The translations under genes and the position numbers were made by a program. A DNA stretch of 50,594 nucleotides. Origin: Lachnospiraceae bacterium. GTDB taxonomy: Bacteria; Bacillota; Clostridia; Lachnospirales; Lachnospiraceae. The notes beneath the pieces were generated by a model. It was not told the DNA's origin and did not search any database. It saw only the letters and a list, made by a program, of their open reading frames with translations. Shown here piece after piece: positions 1 through 8,561 of the stretch (its first letter is position 1; each line of letters begins with the position of its first letter). The stretch covers positions 1 through 50,594 of the forward strand of contig JAFUZJ010000035.1 of the NCBI GenBank assembly GCA_017476665.1. The letters run 5' to 3'.

Positions 1-1243
1 CCTTCACATCTACCACGCCGCCTACGACCTCGCCGCAGCCCAGTTCCTCAATCAACTGGCAGGCGCGGTTGATCGCCTCCTCCGCATTACGGGGCTCCAG
101 TCCTTTCTCAAACTTACCGGAGGCATCCGTGCGAAGTCCCAGTCTCTTGGCGGATTTTCTGATATTGGGACCGTTGAAGATTGCCGCCTCAAAGAGCACG
201 GTCTTTACCTCATCCGTGATCTTGGAATTCTCACCACCCATGATACCGGCGATACCGATCTCCTTGTCCGCATCACAGATCATCAACACCTCAGAATCCA
301 ATTTCCGCATCTGTCCGTCCAAAGTCTGGAACTCATCCCCGTCCTTTGCCCGGCGTACAATGATCTTATGTCCTGCCACCGTATCCAGATCAAAAGCATG
401 CATGGGCTGACCATACTCTTCCATCACATAGTTGGTGATGTCCACCAGATTGTTGATGGGGCGCTTGCCGCTGGATGCCAGCCTTCTCTGCATCCACTCA
501 GGAGTAGGTCCGAACTTGATATTCTTGCTGACTCTCGCCAGATATCTGGTGCACAGATCCTTGTCCTGCACCTCCACAGAAACATAGTCATTCACATCCT
601 CGGAATTGCCGGTAACCTTCACTTCAGGCGCGCAGAAAGGCTTTCGGAAGGTTGCCGCCGCCTCTCTCGCGATACCCAGCACACTATAACAGTCTACACG
701 GTTACTGGTGATCTCATACTCAAATACCGTGTCACGCAGCCCCAATACCGCTACCGCGTCCGCGCCTACTTCCACTTCCGGCTTGAAGATATAGATTCCC
801 TCTTCCGGCGCTTCCGGATACATATTCCGGTCGCTGCCCAGCTCTTCGATGGAGCACATCATACCGAAGGACTCCACACCGCGCAGCTTGCCCGCCTTGA
901 TCTTGATCCCTTCCTCCGGCAGCGGACCGCCGTCATGTCCGCCTGCAACCTTGCCGCCGTCCAATACCACGGGAACCTTGTCCCCTTCTTTCACATTATG
1001 CGCGCCGGTAACGATCTGGAGCGTCTCCGTTCCCACATCCACCTGACATATGATCAGCTTATCTGCATCCGGATGCGGCGCGATGCTCTTGATCTGCCCC
1101 ACCACGATTTTTTCCAGATTCTTGTCTCTTCTCGCGTAGCCTTCCACCTTTGTACCGGTCAGCGTCATCGCGTCCATGTACTCCTGGTCCGTACACTCCA
1201 GCTCCGGCACATATGCCTTGATCCATGATAATGATGTATTCAT
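1..1243 (-). CDS. pheT: Phenylalanine--tRNA ligase beta subunit, N-terminal part
   Basis: This is the beta subunit of the (alpha-beta)2 phenylalanyl-tRNA synthetase, which charges tRNA-Phe in the cytoplasm. Only the first 414 codons are inside the window; family members are about 800 residues, so the B5, editing-site remainder and anticodon-binding parts lie beyond the left edge. The protein starts MNTSLSWIKAYVPEL, followed by an EMAP/tRNA-binding domain at about residues 40-150 (IVVGQIKSIAPHPDADKL, then a GVESFGMMCS segment) and the B3/B4 region at about 200-370. The start at 1243 is preceded by AGAAAGGAAAAG. It follows pheS on the same strand after 225 nt, most of which is a large inverted repeat. 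Identification is from clear family motifs. Confidence 0.95.
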   Translation of the reverse strand, partial: MNTSLSWIKAYVPELECTDQEYMDAMTLTGTKVEGYARRDKNLEKIVVGQIKSIAPHPDADKLIICQVDVGTETLQIVTGAHNVKEGDKVPVVLDGGKVAGGHDGGPLPEEGIKIKAGKLRGVESFGMMCSIEELGSDRNMYPEAPEEGIYIFKPEVEVGADAVAVLGLRDTVFEYEITSNRVDCYSVLGIAREAAATFRKPFCAPEVKVTGNSEDVNDYVSVEVQDKDLCTRYLARVSKNIKFGPTPEWMQRRLASSGKRPINNLVDITNYVMEEYGQPMHAFDLDTVAGHKIIVRRAKDGDEFQTLDGQMRKLDSEVLMICDADKEIGIAGIMGGENSKITDEVKTVLFEAAIFNGPNIRKSAKRLGLRTDASGKFEKGLEPRNAEEAINRACQLIEELGCGEVVGGVVDVK

Positions 1244-1318
1244 AATTTCTTTTCCTTTCTTCTCTATAAATCCTTTCTTTAATCAGCACTAATAAGCATT
1301 TCAACTTGCGGAAACCGA

Positions 1319-1456
1319 GTCGTGCATGCGATATATTCCTTGAGCAGGCCCTTGAAAAACGCCGGTACTTAGATGCCGTACTTTGGCATCTTATGTACCG
1401 TTGCGTTTTTCACGGAGTGACAACGTGCCTGCGGTGGAATATATCGCATGCACGAC
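1319..1456. repeat. 138-nt nested inverted repeat between pheS and pheT
   Basis: The outer arms at 1319-1339 and 1436-1456 are perfect 21-bp inverted repeats. Inside them are further perfect pairs: 1344-1349 with 1427-1432 (6 bp), 1354-1362 with 1403-1411 (9 bp), 1363-1368 with 1395-1400 (6 bp) and 1371-1377 with 1385-1391 (7 bp), closed by a 7-nt loop that contains GTAC. Together 49 base pairs fold into one long rod. The only large asymmetry is a 15-nt internal loop at 1412-1426 opposite 4 nt. No run of U follows on either strand, so it is not an ordinary terminator, and no flanking target duplication is obvious. It could be a structured RNA in the pheST message or a MITE-like insertion. The short plus-strand open frame across it is not credible as a gene. 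Confidence 0.85.
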
Positions 1457-1468
1457 GGCTCTTTTCCT

Positions 1469-2488
1469 CTAGAACTGCTTTAAAAATCTGATATCATTCT
1501 CATACAGCAGTCTCATATCATCAATCTCATACTTGAGCAGTGCAATTCTCTCCAATCCCACGCCGAACGCAAATCCGGAATACTCGTTGGGATCGATGCC
1601 GCTCATCTCCAGCACATGGGGATGTACCATGCCGCAGCCCAGGATCTCGATCCAGCCCTCGCCCTTACAGAACCGGCAACCCTTGCCGCCACACTTGAAA
1701 CAGGTCACGTCCATTTCGGCGCTGGGCTCTGTGAACGGGAAATGATGGGGTCTGAATTTCACCTTGGTGTCCGCGCCGAACAGTTCCTTCGCGAACTCCG
1801 CCAGTGTTCCCTTCAGATCCGCAAAGGTGATGTTCTTGTCCACCACCATACCCTCCACCTGATGGAAGGAAGGAGAATGGGTGGCGTCCACCTCATCCGC
1901 GCGGAACATTCTGCCGGGTGCGATCATGCGGATAGGCAAAGTACCCTTCTCCATCTCATGCACCTGCACGCCGGAAGTCTGGGTTCGCAACAAAATATCC
2001 CCGTTGACATAAAAGGTATCCTGCTCATCCTTTGCGGGATGATCCGCCGGGATATTTAACGCCTCGAAGTTATAATAGTCCTTCTCCACTTCAGGGCCTT
2101 CCACTACCTCATAGCCCATGCCGATGAAGATGCGCTCGATCTCCTCCAGGGCAATGGTGTTGGGATGTCTGTGCCCGATCTCCGCTTTCTTCGCAGGCAA
2201 CGTCACATCAATGACCTCCGCCTTCATCCGCGCCTCACGCATGGCGTTCTCCATCTTAGTCTTGTGCTCCTCCAGAACAGCCTCGATCTCGCTTCTCACA
2301 TCATTCACCATCTGACCGACTTTCGGTCTGTCCTCCGGTGCTACATCCTTCATGGACTTCAATACGCTGGTCAACTCACCCTTCTTGCCCAAGATATTCA
2401 CGCGGATCTCATTCAGTTTCTCTGCTGTGTCACTGGCAAGGATCTGGGCCAGCGCCTGCTCTTTGATCTGGTCTAATTTTTCTTTCAT
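1469..2488 (-). CDS. pheS: Phenylalanine--tRNA ligase alpha subunit
   Basis: This is the catalytic alpha subunit of phenylalanyl-tRNA synthetase. The 339-residue product has an N-terminal coiled-coil tRNA-binding arm (about 1-85) and a class II synthetase core with TQTSGVQVHEME and the motif 3 segment FGVGLERIALLKY near the end. It carries the CxxCxxxxCxxC insertion (TCFKCGGKGCRFC) common in Gram-positive PheS. An in-frame start lies 15 codons upstream, but the start at 2488 (MKEKLDQIKEQ) is chosen because AGGAG lies 8 nt before it and the protein then matches family length. Expression is controlled by the T-box just upstream. The intergenic inverted repeat begins 12 nt after the stop codon and separates it from pheT. 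Confidence 0.97.
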   Translation of the reverse strand: MKEKLDQIKEQALAQILASDTAEKLNEIRVNILGKKGELTSVLKSMKDVAPEDRPKVGQMVNDVRSEIEAVLEEHKTKMENAMREARMKAEVIDVTLPAKKAEIGHRHPNTIALEEIERIFIGMGYEVVEGPEVEKDYYNFEALNIPADHPAKDEQDTFYVNGDILLRTQTSGVQVHEMEKGTLPIRMIAPGRMFRADEVDATHSPSFHQVEGMVVDKNITFADLKGTLAEFAKELFGADTKVKFRPHHFPFTEPSAEMDVTCFKCGGKGCRFCKGEGWIEILGCGMVHPHVLEMSGIDPNEYSGFAFGVGLERIALLKYEIDDMRLLYENDIRFLKQF

Positions 2489-2535
2489 TTCTCTGCTCCT
2501 TTTCTTCGCGCCATGCGCTGATTCTTTACACAATC

Positions 2536-2841
2536 AAAAAGTCCCCTGCCGAAGTAACTCGGCAAGGGACGTTATCAACATTTCAACGCGGTACCACCCT
2601 TTTTCCCGTATAGCATTCGCCATCCAGGCTCTCCTCATACGCTTAACGCGCGCGACACGATCCGAACTAATCAATTTATCCTGCACAAGACTGATAAACA
2701 GCCTGCAACGAAATCTTTCGCCCGAACAGCTCCGGTGGGAAATTCGCAATTTTATCTGAACCGAAACAGGCTTGCAGCCGATGACCCGTTCTCTCTGCCG
2801 GAAGCTAAAACGCTACTGTACACCATCACAACTTTTCACTG
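2536..2841 (-). promoter_or_regulatory. T-box riboswitch (tRNA-Phe) with terminator
   Basis: The leader of pheST holds the hallmark T-box sequence AGGGTGGTACCGCG on the minus strand (2587-2600), the antiterminator element that binds the uncharged tRNA 3' end. It is followed by an intrinsic terminator: a 12-bp stem (2541-2570) and TTTTTG at 2536-2540. An AGAGA-type stem I motif lies near 2783-2795. A TTC triplet in the segment after the apical part of stem I (about 2742-2746) is a candidate Phe specifier; that assignment is an inference. Known family behaviour is that uncharged tRNA-Phe stabilises the antiterminator and permits transcription of pheS and pheT. It accounts for almost all of the 398-nt space between pheS and the YihY-like gene. 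Confidence 0.93.
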
Positions 2842-2847
2842 TCCTTT

Positions 2848-2876
2848 ATTTTAGTTAGTTACGCCTCAAATGTCAA
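2848..2876 (-). promoter_or_regulatory. Sigma-A-type promoter of the pheST T-box transcript
   Basis: The minus strand reads TTGACA (2871-2876), a 17-bp spacer, then TAAAAT (2848-2853), giving a predicted transcription start near 2841. The -35 box lies directly after a run of nine T that follows the YihY-like stop codon. Confidence 0.85.
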
Positions 2877-2886
2877 GAAAAAAAAA

Positions 2887-3744
2887 TCATTCCTGTATCT
2901 GCCCTCTGCTGTTCCTGCGGGTTCCCATGATCACCTGGTTCACCGGATTAAAGAAATGATTCAGATACGCTCCGATCATCACAATATACATCCCCAGATA
3001 CATCCAGATCATGGCAATGATGATAATGGACAGACTGCCGTAAATCGTATAAGCACCGGAACGGCTGACATACAGAGAGAAGCCCCAGGAAAACACGCTC
3101 CATGCCACCGCCGTAAAACTGGCCCCCGGAATCTGCTCTCTGATCCGCAGACGTTTTCCCGGCACACAGGCATAGATCACCGAAAACAACCATGTCAGGA
3201 TTGCCCACACCACCAGGAATCGGAATTCCATATAAAGCGATACCAGCGCCTGTAGTCTCGGAACCCTATGTAACAGCAGATTCATTAACTGCGTACCGAA
3301 CACCATGACAAACAGAGACAGCACGATTGCCAGCAGCATGATAAACGTATAAAGCGTCGCCACGCCCCGCGCCGCAAAATAATTTTTCCCGTCATCCACA
3401 TCATTGATCGTATTGAGTCCCCTGATCAGCGCCAGAACCCCTCTCGCCGCAGACCAGAGCATGGCAAACACCGCGATAGACAACGCCCCGGAGGATTGCT
3501 GATAAACCTCGTCGATCAGATCCGTGGCCAGCTGGTCCACCGCCTCCGGCGTAAAATCCGTTACGGCATTCACCAGATTCGCCTCCGTGATAGGGGTATA
3601 AGGCAGAATCATACAGATCACCATCAGCATCGGCACCAGCGACAGGAAAAAGAAAAATGCCGTACACGCCGCGTGGGCACCGATATTTTTTTTCTTCATC
3701 TCTGAAGTAAAGTTCTTAAAAATAACCCGAATCTTATAAAACAT
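2887..3744 (-). CDS. YihY/BrkB-like (UPF0761) inner-membrane protein
   Basis: This 285-residue polytopic membrane protein matches the YihY/virulence factor BrkB family. The family pattern is visible: an amphipathic N-terminus, a first membrane helix rich in Phe (about residues 25-50, AACTAFFFFLSLVPML), and five further helices ending with a hydrophobic hairpin (IWMYLGMYIVMIGAYLNHFF). The biochemical role of the family is not settled; the old RNase BN assignment was withdrawn. AGGAAAG precedes the start. It lies 16 nt downstream of the SpoIID-like gene on the same strand, so the two are probably cotranscribed and may share an envelope role. No strong terminator follows, only a T9 run abutting the pheST promoter, so read-through into the T-box leader is possible. 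Confidence 0.88.
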   Translation of the reverse strand: MFYKIRVIFKNFTSEMKKKNIGAHAACTAFFFFLSLVPMLMVICMILPYTPITEANLVNAVTDFTPEAVDQLATDLIDEVYQQSSGALSIAVFAMLWSAARGVLALIRGLNTINDVDDGKNYFAARGVATLYTFIMLLAIVLSLFVMVFGTQLMNLLLHRVPRLQALVSLYMEFRFLVVWAILTWLFSVIYACVPGKRLRIREQIPGASFTAVAWSVFSWGFSLYVSRSGAYTIYGSLSIIIIAMIWMYLGMYIVMIGAYLNHFFNPVNQVIMGTRRNSRGQIQE

Positions 3745-3760
3745 TTTTCTTTCCTATCTG

Positions 3761-5653
3761 TCAATAAACTGCCTGTATCACACAATCTTTATAAAAAAAC
3801 AGCAAGATTTGTTCCCAGTCATACCCGCGATCCGCCATGCGCCTTGCCGCATTCTGGCTCATGCCAACGCCATGCCCGAATCCGCCGCCGACTATTGTAT
3901 ATCCTATCACATCTTTGCTCTCTTTACCAGTTTTTGTTTGCAAAATAAAAAATCCGCTGGGCAACAGATTTGCCATGTCCGCTTTCTTTCCGTCCGCCAG
4001 CTCCACCTTTGCCTTGCCGTCGCACAGGACATAGCGGATATTGTGCTCCGTGATCACCTTATAGGTTCCCTGATCCGTCTCCAGGATCAATTCGTCCACC
4101 ACGCCGCCGTTCCCTCTGGACGCCACATACATACTCTTGATCTCAGAGAATTTTCTTGGCTCCTGCGCGATATATGTCTCCTTCTCCCTGGTCAGGATCA
4201 ACTCCGGTCTCGCCTGATAACGTTTCTTCAGAGTCTCGAACATCCGCTCCACATCCGGCTTTTCGACGGTATAGGTCCATCTGTACCAACTCTCCGCCGA
4301 TTCAAAATCCTCCTTATTTGTGTGAAGAATGAAATCCTCAAAATGCTCCTCCTCCCGCAGATACGTTCCGATCGTCTCATCCCCTCCCTCTCGGATGGCG
4401 CCTGCCTGTAAATAGGGAAGTGTCTCCGCCGCATCCGTTTTCCAGACGCCCGCATCGCTGCCCACACCGCAGGAAGTGGAATAATAATAGGTTTCCGCCA
4501 ATTCTCCGCCCGCCGTATACAACAATTGTCCATGCGTTTCTTTCACCGCACGGGTGGTGCTCTCATGCTCCAAAATATTATTATATACCTGGTATGCCGT
4601 GCTGTCATCCACATGCGCCCCATATGCGGGGTAAGCCGCATGCCGCATATGTCCGTACGCATAAGTCCGCGCACAGACTGCCTGCGCCTTTAATGCCTCT
4701 ATGCCAAAGGACGCCGGCATTTCACTGGGTACCACCGAATACAGATAGTCCTCCAGCAGCAAGGTATTGAGCACCGCAAAACCGTCGGTTTCCTTCACCA
4801 GTTCCATTTGCCCGCGATATCCCGGTATCCCCTGATTCCGATGTACATTTAGAAGCCGGATCTTTCCGGTCAGTGCAGCCGGCTTGATCCAAATTCTCTC
4901 TCCTGTAAAATAACTGTCATCCCGCCGGATCAAAATTTCTTCACCGGCCCGGTAAAGCTCTCTGTCCTGCCCCTTTTCTCCGTAAATAATCTCATAATCC
5001 GTATCACAGCTGACCCGCAATTCCTCATGCAGATTCCCGCCAAAGTCCGACGTTTTGATCAGCACCCGGATCTCCTCCATGGTTTCTTCCCGCACCATGA
5101 GGATTCCGCAGACTTCCCCGTTTTTCAGGACCAGATCCGCAAAATCATAACCAAACGCCAGCTCCCGATAAGTACACATGGATAAGGTATCATAGGTCCG
5201 ATATCCCTTATAATCCGATGCAAGGGGCAGATGCCCGTAACCCTCCACCTCCACCGAATTTTCATCCGCACTCAGGATCACACCATGCACCTTCTCCCGA
5301 TACGGCGCGATGCCGATTACCGCCCCATCCGCCAACAATACATCCGCAACCTGCTCTCTGTCACTCCAATCCGGCTGATACAGGCTGCCATCCTCAAAAT
5401 ACCCCAGATCATAGCTTTCTTCTCTGCCGTCCCTGTAGAGCAGAACCTTCTTTTCTCCGATTTCGATCAGCCAGACATTCGCCAGTTTTTCTAATTGGGG
5501 AACATGCGGCATGCTCTGTTCTCCGCTTCCGCTATGAAAATGGGTATAAAGCCTTCCTGCCAAAAGGAACAGCAACAGGATCGTTCCCAGCAGGCAGATC
5601 CATATTTTTAAACGCATTCTCTCACTGCGGCTTAATTTTCTGTCTTTCCTCAT
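3761..5653 (-). CDS. SpoIID/LytB domain protein, membrane-anchored
   Basis: The 630-residue protein has a short basic N-terminus, one membrane segment (about residues 16-34), a long extracytoplasmic region of no recognised fold (about 40-280) and a C-terminal SpoIID/LytB domain (about 285-630). The domain shows SVVPSEMPASFGIEALKAQA near 305-324, in which the Glu at about 310 corresponds to the catalytic Glu of SpoIID, and the closing motif GGGFGHGVGMSQNAA. SpoIID is a lytic transglycosylase acting on glycan strands denuded of stem peptides in engulfment; LytB is an amidase enhancer. The length is nearly twice that of canonical SpoIID, and no other engulfment gene is adjacent, so its exact role is open. 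It heads a probable two-gene unit with the YihY-like gene. Confidence 0.88.
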   Translation of the reverse strand: MRKDRKLSRSERMRLKIWICLLGTILLLFLLAGRLYTHFHSGSGEQSMPHVPQLEKLANVWLIEIGEKKVLLYRDGREESYDLGYFEDGSLYQPDWSDREQVADVLLADGAVIGIAPYREKVHGVILSADENSVEVEGYGHLPLASDYKGYRTYDTLSMCTYRELAFGYDFADLVLKNGEVCGILMVREETMEEIRVLIKTSDFGGNLHEELRVSCDTDYEIIYGEKGQDRELYRAGEEILIRRDDSYFTGERIWIKPAALTGKIRLLNVHRNQGIPGYRGQMELVKETDGFAVLNTLLLEDYLYSVVPSEMPASFGIEALKAQAVCARTYAYGHMRHAAYPAYGAHVDDSTAYQVYNNILEHESTTRAVKETHGQLLYTAGGELAETYYYSTSCGVGSDAGVWKTDAAETLPYLQAGAIREGGDETIGTYLREEEHFEDFILHTNKEDFESAESWYRWTYTVEKPDVERMFETLKKRYQARPELILTREKETYIAQEPRKFSEIKSMYVASRGNGGVVDELILETDQGTYKVITEHNIRYVLCDGKAKVELADGKKADMANLLPSGFFILQTKTGKESKDVIGYTIVGGGFGHGVGMSQNAARRMADRGYDWEQILLFFYKDCVIQAVY

Positions 5654-5700
5654 ATTGCTGCATTCTCCGTCACAAACATTCTTTTTTATTCCATTGAAAA

Positions 5701-5723
5701 GAGCAGTCCCGTATGGACTGCTC
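5701..5723 (-). terminator. Intrinsic terminator after the 6S-like RNA
   Basis: Arms 5701-5709 and 5715-5723 form a perfect 9-bp GC-rich stem with a 5-nt loop. On the minus strand it is followed by TTTTC. On the plus strand a CTCTCTTTT tract follows, so it may also work the other way. It lies about 30 nt past the predicted 3' end of the RNA and before the SpoIID-like gene. Confidence 0.75.
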
Positions 5724-5749
5724 TCTCTTTTGTCTGCTTATACACCCAA

Positions 5750-5932
5750 AATGCCGCCCCTTGTTTTTTGACTCCTAGCAAAGCTAGGTGGGTGACCGCA
5801 ACCGCACTTTTGTCTTCCCCTGCGATCCTTCCTTGCGGAAGTGGAGGCCTGACAGCCATACGGCAATATAGGAATCCCGTTTAAAGTAAATGTAGGTTCA
5901 AAACTAACAAGGTTTATCGTGCATTTCAGGTT
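5750..5932 (-). ncRNA. ssrS: Probable 6S RNA
   Basis: The roughly 180-nt element has no good open frame. It has a strong closing helix (5898-5912 with 5759-5771), a hairpin with perfect 6-bp arms (5774-5788) and a GNRA-type hairpin (5828-5841, loop GCAA on the minus strand), plus a consensus -10 box just upstream and a terminator downstream. The segments GAACCTACATTT and CTGTCAGGCCTCC near the 5' half resemble what I recall of Firmicute 6S RNA. 6S RNA binds the housekeeping RNA polymerase holoenzyme by imitating an open promoter. Size, long closing stem and large interior unpaired region agree with this. The call rests on remembered sequence features and structure, not on a covariance search; another structured RNA is the alternative. 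Confidence 0.68.
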
Positions 5933-5938
5933 ATCTTT

Positions 5939-5967
5939 ATTATACCGAAATTTCCTGAAAAATACAA
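5939..5967 (-). promoter_or_regulatory. Promoter of the 6S-like RNA
   Basis: On the minus strand a perfect TATAAT (5939-5944) lies 17 bp from a weak TTGTAT -35 (5962-5967), predicting a start near 5932. The -35 and most of the spacer fall inside the inverted repeat at 5950-5985 that terminates pckA. Confidence 0.6.
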
Positions 5968-5985
5968 CTGTATTTTTCAGGAAAT
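5950..5985 (-). terminator. Long AT-rich hairpin after pckA
   Basis: Perfect 17-bp arms (5950-5966 and 5969-5985) surround only two bases, 31 nt past the pckA stop codon. No long U-run follows, but the 3' arm itself is T-rich, so termination or mRNA 3' end stabilisation is likely rather than certain. It overlaps the promoter of the next transcript on the same strand. Confidence 0.6.
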
Positions 5986-6015
5986 TCAATGTTTTTTATA
6001 GAGTTGACTGTAAAT

Positions 6016-7626
6016 TTAGAGCTGAGGACCTGCAGCAACCAGTGCCTTACCGGCCTCATTGCCTTCATACTTCTTGAAGTTCTTGATGAATCTGCCAGCC
6101 AGATCCTTTGCCTTCTCCTCCCACTGTGCTGCATCAGCATAAGTGTCGCGAGGATCCAGAATTGCAGGATCAACGCCGGGAAGCTCGGTAGGAACCTCAA
6201 AGTCAAAGTAAGGAATCTTCTTTGTAGGAGCCTTGTTTACATCGCCGTTCAGGATTGCATCGATGATACCACGGGTATCCTTGATGGAGATTCTCTTGCC
6301 GGTGCCGTTCCAACCGGTATTTACCAGATAAGCCTTAGCGCCGGACTTCTGCATCTTCTTTACCAGCTCCTCACCGTACTTGGTAGGATGCAGCTCCAGG
6401 AATGCCTGGCCGAAGCATGCGGAGAAGGTAGGTGTAGGCTCTGTGATACCTCTCTCAGTACCAGCCAGCTTAGCGGTGAAACCGGACAGGAAGTAGTACT
6501 GGGTCTGCTCCGGAGTCAGAATAGATACAGGAGGCAGTACGCCAAATGCATCTGCGGAAAGGAAGATCACATTCTCAGCAGCAGGACCAGCGGAAACCTT
6601 GTTTACTTCCTGTGCAATATTGTTGATAAACTCGATCGGATAAGATACACGGGTATTCTCCGTCACGGACTTATCAGCGAAATCAATCTTGCCGTTTGCA
6701 TCTACGGTAACGTTCTCAAGCAGAGCATCTCTCTTGATCGCATTGTAGATATCGGGCTCAGACTCCTTGTCAAGGTTGATAACCTTCGCATAGCAGCCAC
6801 CCTCCAGGTTGAACACACCGTTGTCATCCCAGCCGTGCTCGTCATCACCGATCAGGCGACGCTTGGGATCTGTGGACAGTGTGGTCTTACCGGTTCCGGA
6901 CAGACCAAAGAAGATTGCAGTATGTTTACCATCCATATCGGTGTTTGCGGAACAGTGCATGGAAGCCATGCCGTTCAGCGGCAGGAAGTAGTTCTGCATG
7001 GAGAACAGACCTTTCTTCATCTCACCGCCGTACCATGTATTCAGGATAACCTGCTCTTTGCTGGTTACATTGAACAGAACTGCTGTCTCAGAGTTAAGAC
7101 CCAGCTCTTTATAATTGGTAACCTTAGCCTTGGAAGCGTTGTATACAACGAAATCCGGCTCGAAGTTAGCCAACTCTTCATCCGTAGGACGGATGAACAT
7201 ATTCTTTACGAAATGAGCCTGCCTAGCAACCTCAACGATAAAACGAACTGCAAGACGTGTATCATTGTTCGCACCGCAGAAACCGTCTACAACATACAGC
7301 TTCTTGTTGGACAGCTCTTCTACTGCCAGCTTCTTACAAGCATCCCAAGCTTCCTTGGTTGCTCTGTGGTTATCATTGGGATACTCCTCGGAAGTCCACC
7401 AAACGGTGTCATGAGCCTTCTCATCATCCACAATGAACTTATCCTTGGGGGAACGTCCGGTGTAAATACCTGTCATAACGTTCACAGCACCAAGCTCTGT
7501 AACCTGTCCCTTGTCGTAGCCTTCCAGGGTGGGATCAGTCTCATCTTTGAACAGTTGATCATAAGAAGGATTGTAAACGATCTCTGTGGTTCCGGTGATG
7601 CCATACTTGGTCAAATCAATTGCCAT
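6016..7626 (-). CDS. pckA: Phosphoenolpyruvate carboxykinase (ATP)
   Basis: The enzyme interconverts oxaloacetate + ATP and PEP + CO2 + ADP in the cytoplasm. In fermentative Clostridia it often runs in the PEP-carboxylating direction; that is family knowledge, not visible here. The 536-residue length is normal. Motifs include [12 protein letters not shown] (about 55-66), the P-loop [11 protein letters not shown] at about 241-251 and the metal/ATP site [28 protein letters not shown] precedes the start. The gene is monocistronic: its own promoter lies upstream and a long hairpin downstream. The carboxyltransferase subunit at the right end of the window acts on the same metabolite node. A long open frame on the opposite strand is a shadow of the strong codon bias. 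Confidence 0.98.
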   Translation of the reverse strand: MAIDLTKYGITGTTEIVYNPSYDQLFKDETDPTLEGYDKGQVTELGAVNVMTGIYTGRSPKDKFIVDDEKAHDTVWWTSEEYPNDNHRATKEAWDACKKLAVEELSNKKLYVVDGFCGANNDTRLAVRFIVEVARQAHFVKNMFIRPTDEELANFEPDFVVYNASKAKVTNYKELGLNSETAVLFNVTSKEQVILNTWYGGEMKKGLFSMQNYFLPLNGMASMHCSANTDMDGKHTAIFFGLSGTGKTTLSTDPKRRLIGDDEHGWDDNGVFNLEGGCYAKVINLDKESEPDIYNAIKRDALLENVTVDANGKIDFADKSVTENTRVSYPIEFINNIAQEVNKVSAGPAAENVIFLSADAFGVLPPVSILTPEQTQYYFLSGFTAKLAGTERGITEPTPTFSACFGQAFLELHPTKYGEELVKKMQKSGAKAYLVNTGWNGTGKRISIKDTRGIIDAILNGDVNKAPTKKIPYFDFEVPTELPGVDPAILDPRDTYADAAQWEEKAKDLAGRFIKNFKKYEGNEAGKALVAAGPQL

Positions 7627-7695
7627 ATTTTTTTAACCTCTTTCCTTAAAAATTTTTTGGGTCGTATCTTTTGTGGACCACCCAAAACTTTTATT

Positions 7696-7724
7696 ATTAT
7701 ACATGACCGAACCTATAAAATCAA
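7696..7724 (-). promoter_or_regulatory. Promoter of pckA
   Basis: On the minus strand TTGATT (7719-7724), a 17-bp spacer and TATAAT (7696-7701) predict a start near 7689. The roughly 60-nt leader begins with an 8-bp inverted repeat (7655-7662 with 7680-7687) that could fold at the 5' end of the message. Confidence 0.8.
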
Positions 7725-7841
7725 TAACAAAACAGTTTAGCGAGAAAAATTTATATTTTTTACAGAAAAAAGGATTGCAAAAAAAAGAAGAATGCGCCAA
7801 AATATTTCATAAAAGACTATTAAATTAGGGCAGGAAATAAA

Positions 7842-8549
7842 ATGAAGTTTAGAAATGAAATTAAATATCTCGGCAGCGAGGGTATGCTCCGCATTGTAGA
7901 GGCACGTATATCTCCATTCTGCATTCCGGATATGCACGGCGGACCGGACGGTCATTACACAATTCGAAGCCTGTATTTTGACGACCCCAAAGATTCCTGC
8001 CTCGCTGATAACGAAAGCGGTATAGATCCAAGATTTAAATATCGGATCCGAATGTATAACGGCAATACGGATTTTATTGTATTGGAACAAAAGTGTAAAA
8101 GACACGGCATGAATCATAAACGAGTCTGTCCGATAAGCGAACTTTTTTGCCGAAAACTGTTGCAAGGCGAATTTGACCCGGAGACGATCCCTGAGGAATT
8201 TCGTCCCCCTGCCTCCGAAGGACTTCACCTTCTCATGGATTTCTACGCCGATTATCAGCTAAATCTCTTTCGGCCCAAAATAATAGTGGATTATGACAGG
8301 ACCGCTTATCTGCACGATATCGGTAATGTGCGGATCACACTGGATCGCTCGATTTCTGCTTCCGGGTCTGTCACAGAGTTTCTGTCCGAAACTCCTCCCC
8401 TCTCCCCCGTGATGCCTCCCGGGATCCATATTCTTGAGGTAAAATATGATGACATCCTACCGGATCATCTATATCATGCTATGGCGCAAACAGGCTGTAT
8501 CCGTACAGCGTTCTCAAAATATTATTACAGCAGACAATTCTGCGGATAG
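7842..8549 (+). CDS. VTC-domain polyphosphate polymerase
   Basis: The 235-residue protein has the fold signature of VTC-type triphosphate tunnel enzymes, which build polyphosphate from nucleoside triphosphate. Seen in order: the opening EIKY strand (residues 5-8), RSLYFDD (about 43-49), the basic KYRIRMY strand (about 66-72), FIVLEQKCKRHG, RPKIIVDYDRTAY, RITLDRSIS and the acidic/basic strand ILEVKYDD near residue 200. These correspond to the Arg/Lys and Glu residues lining the tunnel in yeast Vtc4. It is a stand-alone catalytic domain without SPX or membrane domain; the next gene could supply the membrane part. It is the first gene of a plus-strand trio. Its stop codon overlaps the ribosome-binding site of the next gene, which suggests coupling. 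Confidence 0.9.
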   Translation: MKFRNEIKYLGSEGMLRIVEARISPFCIPDMHGGPDGHYTIRSLYFDDPKDSCLADNESGIDPRFKYRIRMYNGNTDFIVLEQKCKRHGMNHKRVCPISELFCRKLLQGEFDPETIPEEFRPPASEGLHLLMDFYADYQLNLFRPKIIVDYDRTAYLHDIGNVRITLDRSISASGSVTEFLSETPPLSPVMPPGIHILEVKYDDILPDHLYHAMAQTGCIRTAFSKYYYSRQFCG

Positions 8550-8561
8550 GAGTGATTTCAT

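Noticed and set aside
1306-1491. Small plus-strand frame across the pheS-pheT spacer
   Set aside because: Its sequence is dictated by the inverted repeat and it has no credible start signals.
2878-2886. Terminator after the YihY-like gene
   Set aside because: A run of nine T is present but I find no convincing stem before it.
5989-7740. 583-codon open frame on the plus strand opposite pckA
   Set aside because: It mirrors pckA codon bias, has no recognisable domain, and pckA itself is certain on the other strand.
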